IMG/VR virus record: IMGVR_UViG_3300034407_002547
Location: 1-64,000 of that record
From: a virus
Strand: one strand, 5' to 3'
DNA: 64,000 bases
The stretch's first letter is position 1; each line of letters opens with the position of its first letter. The notes beneath the pieces are model-generated. The model was not told where the DNA came from and did no database searches. It was given only the letters and a program-made list of their open reading frames with translations. This document shows positions 57,646-64,000 of the stretch, piece after piece. The translations under genes and the position numbers were made by a program.

Positions 57646-58152
57646 TCACTGACTCATTAAGTGCAACATTAACTGATCTAGATTAAACTTTAAATCTTCT
57701 AGTGTGCCATTATTATCGATTGTAAAGTCAGCCATCCATTGTTCTAAACTCATTGAGTCTCTTGATTCAGGCATTAGGTATTTGCTACGATCAACCCAAA
57801 TACAGTAATCAAACACACCAGTGTTTTTCATTGCAAAGAATTCACGTTTGTTGCGTAGCCCACAATAGATATCATACGCAGCAAACATTTCTCTTCCTAG
57901 AGTCGCTGCATCAGGAACATTATAATTGCAGATAGCATCATACCATTCTGCTCTGTGATTATGCCTGTCAGCATAGCACTCTTCTTCATCAGCATATCCA
58001 TACTTGTCCTTTAGATCATTGTATATAAAATGTTTACTACAAAATTTCGAGCTCGATTCAAATGTATATCCATAATCGTCGCGAAGAATTTCGCATACAG
58101 TATCTTTACCGTGTCTACCGTGACCTATTACTAATAGTTTAAACTTGCTCAT
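57646..58152 (-). CDS. deoxynucleoside monophosphate kinase-like P-loop protein
   Basis: 168 residues. The P-loop is GHGRHGKDT at residues 10-18, followed by TVCEILRDDYGYTFESSSKF as in T4 gp1 and phage dNMP kinases. GLRNKREFFAMK and YCIWVDRSKYLMPESRDSM complete the lid and Asp-rich end. It would phosphorylate dNMPs for DNA synthesis. Overlaps the upstream gene stop (ATGA). Confidence 0.75.
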   Translation of the reverse strand: MSKFKLLVIGHGRHGKDTVCEILRDDYGYTFESSSKFCSKHFIYNDLKDKYGYADEEECYADRHNHRAEWYDAICNYNVPDAATLGREMFAAYDIYCGLRNKREFFAMKNTGVFDYCIWVDRSKYLMPESRDSMSLEQWMADFTIDNNGTLEDLKFNLDQLMLHLMSQ

Positions 58153-58754
58153 ATTAACTTTAATTCCACTGTCCTATGTTTTTTACTTTGTGCAATTACA
58201 TCAACAATTTCATAATCTATCCCAATGCTGTTAAACGTATCTTGCCCGTTGCGCAAATCAAAAATTAATCTTGTGTTTTTGTTGCTGTGCTTGCGAATAA
58301 AGTTAGTGTAGGTACTCATTGGATAGTGTGCACCACAACTTTTAAAACTAAAGATTAAATCAAATATTGTAGACTTCTTTAGTTTACTACAGTTTTCAGG
58401 AGTAAGGTGTGTTCTTTGTAACTCTAGTCTATCCCATTCGGCATTTAGTTCAGCTTTGCTATGATAGTAAACAAAATTATCAGCTTGTCCAAACTTTGCG
58501 TCCCGAGATTGTTCTTTGTTGTTTTTCTCACTAACACCTTCGATTAGATAAACTTCAGTTCCGTATGCTTGTTGAAACCAAAAACTGTCGTATGCTTGGC
58601 CACAACCAATTTCGCAACTAATATCAACTGCCTGATTGAGATATTGATCAACTATGTTCCATTGCAAACGTTTACTGTCGTTGTATTCTTTGGTTTCCCA
58701 GAGTTCCATCCAAGATTGATCGTTGGTTCCGTTTACAATTGGTATCTGTGTCAT
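58149..58754 (-). CDS. SAM-methyltransferase-like protein
   Basis: 201 residues. ISCEIGCGQAYDSFWFQ near residue 45 is a motif-I-like EIGCGxA, and VYLIEGVSEKNN the acidic strand end, with FDLIFSFKSCGAHYP as motif IV. It fits a small class I methyltransferase or a related nucleotide-binding protein. It overlaps both neighbours (4 nt each) in an early run headed by the DEDD exonuclease gene. Substrate unknown. Confidence 0.55.
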   Translation of the reverse strand: MTQIPIVNGTNDQSWMELWETKEYNDSKRLQWNIVDQYLNQAVDISCEIGCGQAYDSFWFQQAYGTEVYLIEGVSEKNNKEQSRDAKFGQADNFVYYHSKAELNAEWDRLELQRTHLTPENCSKLKKSTIFDLIFSFKSCGAHYPMSTYTNFIRKHSNKNTRLIFDLRNGQDTFNSIGIDYEIVDVIAQSKKHRTVELKLI

Positions 58755-59275
58755 CGTAATTTTTTAACTCCAAGGTGTGCTAGTGTTTGCTGTAGTAAAT
58801 CAATTTGCCGTTTGCAATCTTCTAGTGCATGATGGCTTGCTTTAGGTTTAGGCAAGTCTGGATACAAACTATATACCGTTCTTGCATCACGAACACGCCA
58901 AAACTGCCACGGGAGTTGCATGCCATAGCTCTTGTATGCATGTTCTAGTATGTTCATATCAAACGTTGGTCCGTTTGCCCATATAAGATTACAATGAAAA
59001 ATAATTTTACTCAACTCTTCTAGTGACTGTTTAAGAGGGATGCGGCCTTCTTCACCGAATGCTTCTGCTTGTGCTTCGGCTGGCTGAGTTGCCCACCAAG
59101 CAACTGTAGCATCATCAACATCTCTGTCAGGCTGACTGTCGACATCAATCCTTGCATAATAATCTTGTGGGAGATACCCTGACCCAGCTGGATCAAATGT
59201 TTGGGCTGCGATTGTAAGCACACAGGCGTTAGGGCCTGTACCTACAGTTTCAATATCAATCATTATATCTGTCAT
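58751..59275 (-). CDS. DEDDh exonuclease, DexA/RNase T-like
   Basis: 174 residues. IMIDIETVGTGPNACVLTIA (first Asp and Glu at residues 7 and 9), WANGPTFDMNILEHAY (second Asp) and ASHHALEDCKRQ (His and final Asp) are the four DEDDh residues. T4 DexA is 227 residues. It would remove nucleotides 3'-5' from DNA or RNA. A TTGACA-16-TATACT promoter lies 6 nt from the ATG with no ribosome binding site: leaderless early transcript predicted. Confidence 0.85.
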   Translation of the reverse strand: MTDIMIDIETVGTGPNACVLTIAAQTFDPAGSGYLPQDYYARIDVDSQPDRDVDDATVAWWATQPAEAQAEAFGEEGRIPLKQSLEELSKIIFHCNLIWANGPTFDMNILEHAYKSYGMQLPWQFWRVRDARTVYSLYPDLPKPKASHHALEDCKRQIDLLQQTLAHLGVKKLR

Positions 59276-59281
59276 AATTTT

Positions 59282-59309
59282 AGTATAACAGATTTAACAC
59301 TGTTGTCAA
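59282..59309 (-). promoter_or_regulatory. sigma-70-like early promoter, 6 nt from ATG
   Basis: Minus-strand TTGACA (59304-59309), 16 bp spacer, TATACT (59282-59287), then AAAATT and the ATG at 59275. Confidence 0.7.
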
Positions 59310-59687
59310 CTATTTTTTTGGTTTAACTGTTTTTTTAGTTCCAGTTGTGCCTTTAAGGCTACTCTTAGGCGGCTTGTATGCTTTTTGAACTTTGCCGCCG
59401 CTAGTAACACTAGACTTGCGCATCTTGTTGAGCATGCTTAATAACTTGCTTGCCGGATTTACACGTTTAGTCTTCTTGGCTTTGCGAGCTGCTTGAGCAC
59501 TCTTGGTCTTGCGAGTCTTCTTCATTTGAGCTCGCTTGGCTTGATCAATCGGAGCATCGCAATCTTTTGCATTGCTAACAACACGACCGTTTCGTGGGCC
59601 GCTAGTACAACGCCATTTGGTTTTCAGTTTGTTACCTGTACGACTAAAAACCATTTCGTGTTCGGTGATAAATTCTTCTGCTCTCAT
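59310..59687 (-). CDS. small basic virion-associated protein
   Basis: 125 residues from ATG at 59687 (start and the gp13 stop overlap as TAATG). The C-terminal two thirds are Lys/Arg-rich (RKTKSAQAARKAKKTKRVN, GTTGTKKTVKPKK). WRCTSGPRNGRVVSNAKDCD near residue 30 is a conserved core I recall from marine T4-like phage proteins. Basic tail suggests DNA binding in the head. Expressed with gp13. Confidence 0.65.
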   Translation of the reverse strand: MRAEEFITEHEMVFSRTGNKLKTKWRCTSGPRNGRVVSNAKDCDAPIDQAKRAQMKKTRKTKSAQAARKAKKTKRVNPASKLLSMLNKMRKSSVTSGGKVQKAYKPPKSSLKGTTGTKKTVKPKK

Positions 59688-60460
59688 TATCCAATTACCC
59701 AAGTAAGAGGCTGTGAGCCGTCAACATAGTTTTTAAGCTCTTCAATTTTTTCAGCCATGATAGCAGATCCCTCGGCTTTCATCTGTGCACCGTTTAGTGC
59801 AGTGCCGCCTTGTGGACCTGCAATAGTAGCAAACTTTTCTCTAGCTTCGCCGATCATTAATTTACAATTGCCAATCATATAATCCTTTATCCATTGCGAG
59901 ATAGAAAAATCACTGAGTAGTTGTGCTTCGGGACGCAGATTGTAACACCAAAGTAATACAACTTCTCCACTGCCTTTGATATCACGCATTAGTGTTATCT
60001 CTTTAGATGCACTATTGTAAGTGTAATTCAAAAATCCACCAAACATCTTAGCAGTAAGCTCAACATACTGGCTATAAAAATCATAGGTAGCAAGTCCGCC
60101 CATGGTGTTACCATTTAACAAATATGTGTTAAGTGCAGCTGAACTAAATGGTTCGAACGCACTGCCTTCTCCGCCGTTGTCCCAACCAATGGTTCTTCTG
60201 AACACTTGTCTAACAGTTTGTATTTCGCTGGGCAAGGTATAAACATTTACACCATCCTGTAATTTTAGAAAGTTGTAGCTTTCCTCAAACGCATTTTCGG
60301 CTCGTTGGCGATATGTGCCGATAGCTCGCTGATACGATGCTTCGTAGTGCTCTGCATCAAGTTCTAAGTCAATCATCCCGTCGCCAAGTTGAAGCTTTAC
60401 ATAGTCAATTGTTTGCTGCTTGAGCGTTTCAAGAGTTTGATTAAGTGTTACTGTTGCCAT
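59687..60460 (-). CDS. 13: neck protein, T4 gp13-like
   Basis: 257 residues (T4 gp13 309). DAEHYEASYQRAIGTYRQRAEN near residue 36, LPSEIQTVRQVFRRTIG near residue 76 and DFSISQWIKDYMIGNCKLMIGE plus LNGAQMKAEGSAIMAEKIEELKNY near the end match marine gp13 as I know it. gp13 and gp14 form the head-tail neck. Late box GCTAAATACTGT at 60479-60490 and AAGGA before the ATG. Confidence 0.78.
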   Translation of the reverse strand: MATVTLNQTLETLKQQTIDYVKLQLGDGMIDLELDAEHYEASYQRAIGTYRQRAENAFEESYNFLKLQDGVNVYTLPSEIQTVRQVFRRTIGWDNGGEGSAFEPFSSAALNTYLLNGNTMGGLATYDFYSQYVELTAKMFGGFLNYTYNSASKEITLMRDIKGSGEVVLLWCYNLRPEAQLLSDFSISQWIKDYMIGNCKLMIGEAREKFATIAGPQGGTALNGAQMKAEGSAIMAEKIEELKNYVDGSQPLTWVIG

Positions 60461-60478
60461 TTATACTGCCGTCCTTAT

Positions 60479-60490
60479 ACAGTATTTAGC
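60479..60490 (-). promoter_or_regulatory. T4-late-like promoter box of gp13
   Basis: Minus-strand GCTAAATACTGT, followed by ATAAGGAC and the ATG at 60460. Confidence 0.65.
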
Positions 60491-60494
60491 ATTA

Positions 60495-61751
60495 TCACCA
60501 AGCCTTGAGTATTACTACATGATCATTTCCTCGACCGTTGTACTTTACTTCAGTAGCTTTGATGTCTTGAAAAATCTTACGACAAGCAGGTTTACCGCCC
60601 TTTAAGAATGCTTTAAGTTGTTCTGCTGGTTTGCGCAACGTTTTACTCACACTCTTACTAGGATCATACCCAATAACTGTATTGCTCTTAATAGTATACG
60701 TTTGAGTCATATCGTCTGCAATAAGATGTATCAACTTTCGTGTTGATGTATTGTACAGCCAAGCTTCGCTACCATTTACTAGTTTTTCTGCACTAACACT
60801 GGTTAACTTTAGATCTGCAAACTCTTTAAGATACTTGAACTTGCGTACAATTTGTGCTGGCGTCTTTTGCTTGATTGCACGTGGCTTGCGTTCTACTTTT
60901 TTAACTTGTACATAACTTGCACAGTCGGCAATTGCTTTTTCAAGAAACTTGTGTATTGCACGAATTTGTAGTTTTCCTAAATGTGCATATCCTTCTTTGA
61001 GCTGTTCGTGCATGTCTTTTTCGTGTTCGCTCATTTTCTTTAGTTTTGCAGGTGTAGGTGTATTCATCAACTCTGTTAACTCAGATAGCTGATTTTTAAG
61101 TGGCTCCGAAATTATATCAATTGTCTGCGGTGGGCAACTTTTGCTTCTTAGCAAACTCATAACTGAGAACTTTTCAGGATTTTTGTATTCACTAGCAGCA
61201 AATTCATCAAAAAGTTCATCAATTTCTCCACCAATTTCCATGGTTTTATCTCGCATGTTTTCTTGTACCGTGCGGCGGGCAGTTTCTGGTTTAACAACTT
61301 CGTCCTCTTCGTCCAGGCCCGATGTATCAATTTTAGAAAGTGCTTCGTCAATTTTTTTGCGTATAAAAATCGAGATTGGTTGCAGGTCTCCAACAGTCCC
61401 GGGTAACGTTTGCCAATATGCATTGTGTTCTGGATGCAAATCAGGCATACCGTTACGCAAACATCTTGTGTAGATTCCAATTAGCACAAGACCAACAGAA
61501 CCGTGTTTGCGCATACGTTTAATATCGTTGTTGTTGTAGCCAGAATCTTTCATCCATTCAATTAGGTCAGGAAAAACATCTGCTGCTTTTTTATCTGCAT
61601 AGTAAGAATCAAACACACGACGGCGATATTTGTGATATGCAGCACCGCTCATTTTTAGTGCATCATCCCATGCTGCATCTACTTTGCTACGCTTTCTACG
61701 AGCCACTGGTGCTTTCTTTGGAGGAAGTTTAATACCTGCTACTTTTGCCAT
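60495..61751 (-). CDS. conserved phage protein, basic ends
   Basis: 418 residues, starting with a basic segment (PPKKAPVARRKRSKVDAAWD) and containing YHKYRRRVFDSYYADKK near residue 39, a helical middle (DELFDEFAAS, PAKLKKMSEHEKDMHEQL) and SNTVIGYDPSKSVSKTLRKP at the end. From memory it belongs to a family common to marine T4-like phages without known function. It has a sigma-70-like early promoter (61776-61803), AGGAGATA and is separate from the late genes. Confidence 0.6.
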   Translation of the reverse strand: MAKVAGIKLPPKKAPVARRKRSKVDAAWDDALKMSGAAYHKYRRRVFDSYYADKKAADVFPDLIEWMKDSGYNNNDIKRMRKHGSVGLVLIGIYTRCLRNGMPDLHPEHNAYWQTLPGTVGDLQPISIFIRKKIDEALSKIDTSGLDEEDEVVKPETARRTVQENMRDKTMEIGGEIDELFDEFAASEYKNPEKFSVMSLLRSKSCPPQTIDIISEPLKNQLSELTELMNTPTPAKLKKMSEHEKDMHEQLKEGYAHLGKLQIRAIHKFLEKAIADCASYVQVKKVERKPRAIKQKTPAQIVRKFKYLKEFADLKLTSVSAEKLVNGSEAWLYNTSTRKLIHLIADDMTQTYTIKSNTVIGYDPSKSVSKTLRKPAEQLKAFLKGGKPACRKIFQDIKATEVKYNGRGNDHVVILKAW

Positions 61752-61775
61752 TGTTTATCTCCTATCAACAATTTT

Positions 61776-61803
61776 ATTATAGCACAACTAGTCTACGTGT
61801 CAA
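61776..61803 (-). promoter_or_regulatory. sigma-70 promoter, minus side of a divergent pair
   Basis: Minus-strand TTGACA (61798-61803), 16 bp spacer, TATAAT (61776-61781), with a leader containing AGGAG before 61751. Confidence 0.8.
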
Positions 61804-61837
61804 CCTAATCTTTTTTTGTTCTAATACAAGAAAACGG

Positions 61838-61866
61838 TTGACATTGTGATATGTTAATGCTATATT
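61838..61866 (+). promoter_or_regulatory. sigma-70 promoter, plus side of a divergent pair
   Basis: TTGACA (61838-61843), 17 bp spacer, TATATT (61861-61866), start expected near 61873. Confidence 0.8.
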
Positions 61867-61896
61867 ATATATAAGTTAGCAAGCATGGAGCATACA

Positions 61897-62148
61897 ATGT
61901 TTAGAATTCCTAGTTTTTATAAGTTTGATACTTCCTTTGAAGATGCTAAAACAACAATCTCCTGTTACGGACGTGGTGATTTACTCGAAGGAATGCAAGC
62001 AATGAATCGTGTGTGGGACGAACATTGCGCTAGTTACACAAGTGACAATGCTCGATTTGATGATGATTCAGATTTTTACGAATTCTACGAAGCAGAAGTA
62101 AATGCTTACAACAAAGTTTACGAAACAATGCAACCACTTTTTGCGTAA
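61897..62148 (+). CDS. small acidic early protein
   Basis: 83 residues from ATG at 61897, preferred over the ATG at 61885 because GGAG lies 6 nt before it. The sequence is aromatic and acidic (MNRVWDEHCASYTSDNARFDDDSDFYEFYEAEVNAY split here by eye into helices). First gene of a plus-strand early block. Function unknown. Confidence 0.6.
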   Translation: MFRIPSFYKFDTSFEDAKTTISCYGRGDLLEGMQAMNRVWDEHCASYTSDNARFDDDSDFYEFYEAEVNAYNKVYETMQPLFA

Positions 62149-62159
62149 GGAGATATAAA

Positions 62160-62564
62160 ATGGAAACTTTTACATACAGCGATGATGGTTTCTCAGACCT
62201 TCACAAAGATGTTTACGGATTTCGCCCACGTGGCATTATCCTTAGCAACTGGAACATTCTGCCACCTGCTGAAAAGAAAGTTCGTTGGGATCAACTTTGT
62301 GAAGAGCTTGAAGCAAATACTAAGTTTAAAAACGAACAAGAAGTTAAGGCAGTAGCTCGGTTTGAAGATCGGATTCAAGATGCAATTAGTCTTGGTGCTA
62401 GTAACCGTGTTGAGGCTCTTCGCTGGATTACTGGCTCTGAAACTTTTTATCACGGACAAGATGTAGAGCATTTTGTTTGGGAGCAAGGTATTTTATTTAC
62501 TAAGTATGGTAAGCAATTAGTAAAAGATCTTTTACTAGTTGTTGAATATAAGGAGTGTGCATAA
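62160..62564 (+). CDS. conserved phage protein, FSDLHKDVYGFRPRG family
   Basis: 134 residues. GFSDLHKDVYGFRPRGIIL near residue 10 is a motif I recall in many phages; its function is unknown. VRWDQLCEELEANTKF and ISLGASNRVEALRWITGSE follow. AAGGAGATATAA precedes the ATG. It belongs to the early block. Confidence 0.68.
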   Translation: METFTYSDDGFSDLHKDVYGFRPRGIILSNWNILPPAEKKVRWDQLCEELEANTKFKNEQEVKAVARFEDRIQDAISLGASNRVEALRWITGSETFYHGQDVEHFVWEQGILFTKYGKQLVKDLLLVVEYKECA

Positions 62565-62753
62565 ATGAGCATGAATCACGATGCAAAGCCTATAGACGAA
62601 GAACTAGAACGTATGAAGGCCGAGTTTCTTGCTAAAGGCGGCGAAGTTACCAAAGGAAAAACCAAAGCTATGGCAAGTGAACTTGGCATCAGCAACAATA
62701 CATGGAATAACAAACTGACCAAAGCTGAAAAAGATGCAAAGGCAGGTAAATGA
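62565..62753 (+). CDS. 62-residue small protein with basic helical end
   Basis: Starts directly after the stop of the previous gene, with AAGGAG inside the preceding 3' end. MKAEFLAKGGEVTKGKTKAM and LGISNNTWNNKLTKAEKD form a helix-loop-helix that resembles small phage DNA-binding proteins. It overlaps the next gene by 4 nt (ATGA). Function unknown. Confidence 0.6.
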   Translation: MSMNHDAKPIDEELERMKAEFLAKGGEVTKGKTKAMASELGISNNTWNNKLTKAEKDAKAGK

Positions 62754-63034
62754 TCAAGAGTTTGTTATTAATAGGAATGTTAGGATCAGCAGCTGATGCC
62801 AGAGAAGCAATAGTTATCGGTAGTGGTGTTGATGATAAAGGATTTAGGTGGTCTACTGGATACACCGATGAGTATAGTTCATGTGGTGATGTACTTGAAA
62901 AATTAAATAAAGATTTCTCAAATTTTCAAATCGAATACACTTATAATTATCGCACATACGATCAAGGATTTGTGGTATATTATACTGACAATGGTGGTAC
63001 CACACTCTGGATGTGCCATCACAATTCGTTTTAA
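62750..63034 (+). CDS. small secreted or envelope protein
   Basis: 94 residues. The N-terminus MIKSLLLIGMLGSAADAREA looks like a signal peptide with a cleavage site after the Ala-rich stretch. The mature part has two Cys (SSCGDVL, WMCHHN) and aromatic strands (YTYNYRTYDQGFVVYYTDNG). Possibly a periplasmic protein modifying infection; no family recognised. Confidence 0.55.
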   Translation: MIKSLLLIGMLGSAADAREAIVIGSGVDDKGFRWSTGYTDEYSSCGDVLEKLNKDFSNFQIEYTYNYRTYDQGFVVYYTDNGGTTLWMCHHNSF

Positions 63035-63052
63035 TCAATAGCATGCAAGCGA

Positions 63053-63076
63053 TAAATACATGCAGAGGAATACTGT
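63053..63076 (+). promoter_or_regulatory. late-like box and ribosome binding site of the 63077 gene
   Basis: GATAAATA (63052-63059) is followed by CATGCAGAGGAATACTGT and the ATG at 63077; AGAGGAA is the ribosome binding site. Confidence 0.55.
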
Positions 63077-64000
63077 ATGCCACGCTTGAGTTTATATCGA
63101 CCAAATCGCCAAAACGATTACAAATTTATTGACCGTACTATATCTGAAATGTATCAGGTTGGCGGAGTTGATATGTTTGTCCACAAATACCTTGGGCCAC
63201 AACCGCACGGCGATGATAGCTCAAGTGTTAGCGGTGGTACACAAGATGCTACACAACCGGCATACAGCACTGAATCGCCACTGTTTATCGAAGATTTATT
63301 CCTGCTTGAAAACAGAGATCGCAAATACGACGATGATGTTTACGAGATGCGGGGCGTTTACAATTCACAAGATGTTGATTTTGACTTGAGCCAATTCGGT
63401 TTGTTTTTAAACAATGACACATTGTTCATTACATTCCATTATAACTTTATGATCGACACGCTGGGACGCAAACTGATGAACGGTGACGTTCTTGAGCTGC
63501 CTAACCTTAAGGATTTTCATCCTCTTGACAGTGGCATTGCTAAAGCAATACCCAAGTATTATGTAATACAAGATGCTTCGTTTGCCAGTGAAGGGTTTAG
63601 TCAAACTTGGCTACCTCACTTGTGGCGTGTTAAAGCAACTCCTCTAGTTGGCGCACAAGAATACAACGATATTCTCAAAAAGCCATTTGAAGTTGACAAT
63701 ATTTGGGACAATGGAAATTATTACCCAAGTGGTAGTATTGTGTTGTTTGGCAATCAGTATTACCAAGCAAAGATTGACACACCAGTTGGTACCGAAATTA
63801 CCAATACTGTGCATTGGAAAGAGATTGAGCCTAAGAGTGAACTCGCAACATTTGGTACAGTTACTAAAGATCTCGAAATCAACAATGCTATTCTTACACA
63901 AGCAGAGTACGAAGTTCCACTAAGCGGATACGACACTGTAGAGTTTTATATTGTACCTACAAACGAAGATGGTACACCTGCTGACCCTGATAGCTACACA
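63077..64000 (+). CDS. virion structural protein, neck/baseplate type, 3' end cut off
   Basis: 308 residues visible. SLYRPNRQNDYKFIDRTISE near residue 5 and YQVGGVDMFVHKYLGP near residue 25 are the signature of a structural protein family in marine T4-like phages. SPLFIEDLFLLENRDRKYDD, LSQFGLFLNNDTLFITFHYNF and LGRKLMNGDVLELPN recall parts of neck protein gp14. The remaining part is strand-rich (WKEIEPKSELATFGTVT). The exact T4 counterpart is uncertain. It runs off the window. Confidence 0.65.
   Translation, partial: MPRLSLYRPNRQNDYKFIDRTISEMYQVGGVDMFVHKYLGPQPHGDDSSSVSGGTQDATQPAYSTESPLFIEDLFLLENRDRKYDDDVYEMRGVYNSQDVDFDLSQFGLFLNNDTLFITFHYNFMIDTLGRKLMNGDVLELPNLKDFHPLDSGIAKAIPKYYVIQDASFASEGFSQTWLPHLWRVKATPLVGAQEYNDILKKPFEVDNIWDNGNYYPSGSIVLFGNQYYQAKIDTPVGTEITNTVHWKEIEPKSELATFGTVTKDLEINNAILTQAEYEVPLSGYDTVEFYIVPTNEDGTPADPDSYT

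Overview
The window is part of a T4-like myovirus genome of the marine type (relatives of cyanophages and pelagiphages). The basis is a set of recognisable T4 core proteins: UvsX, UvsY, UvsW, gp32, gp41 helicase, gp61 primase, gp17 and gp16 terminase, gp18 sheath, gp19 tube, gp13 neck and gp4-like head completion. The DNA is AT-rich. Most genes lie on the minus strand in tight overlapping runs (ATGA and TAATG junctions). A few lone genes, and a block after 61.9 kb, are on the plus strand. The host cannot be read from the sequence. No tRNA, CRISPR array, insertion sequence or integrase was seen.

Layout: 0-7.2 kb, the 3' end of a RecB/Cas4-like exonuclease and a virion-protein cluster that includes a two-domain nucleotidyltransferase/ligase-like protein. 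7.3-13.4 kb, a replication operon (primase, helicase) interleaved with three SGNH-hydrolase-like genes and a radical SAM gene. 13.4-22.1 kb, a tail/baseplate-type protein, a compact DnaE-like protein, a gp62-like protein, UvsW, an AAA+ ATPase and a run of very small early genes. 22.2-36.6 kb, an accessory sugar island: six glycosyltransferase-type genes, an NDP-sugar dehydrogenase, an SDR epimerase, a DegT-family enzyme with His at the PLP-lysine position, a cytidylyltransferase-cupin fusion, an NTP-transferase/sugar-kinase fusion, a HAD phosphatase, cupin and methyltransferases. 36.6-39.6 kb, recombination (UvsY, UvsX, gp32). 39.8-40.9 kb, two convergent 2OG-oxygenase-like genes. 40.9-61.8 kb, DNA packaging, head, neck, tail tube and sheath, plus nucleotide and nuclease genes. 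61.8-64 kb, a divergent early block and the start of another virion gene.

Two promoter classes are visible. Host sigma-70-like sites (TTGACA, 16-17 bp, TATAAT-like) precede replication and small genes. T4-late-like boxes (TATAAATA or GCTAAATA, often extended to GCTAAATACTGT) precede virion genes. Several boxes of both classes sit only 4-6 nt from the start codon, which predicts leaderless mRNAs.

Most notable: a sigma-70 region-4-like helix-turn-helix inside a 744-residue virion-type protein; a 187-residue protein carrying the catalytic motifs of bacterial DNA polymerase III alpha; tandem covarying hairpins in the gp32 mRNA leader; an NTase plus ligase-like fusion; the sugar island with a predicted C-3 deoxygenation step; and the leaderless promoter architecture. 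All functional calls come from motif recognition by eye, without database searches.
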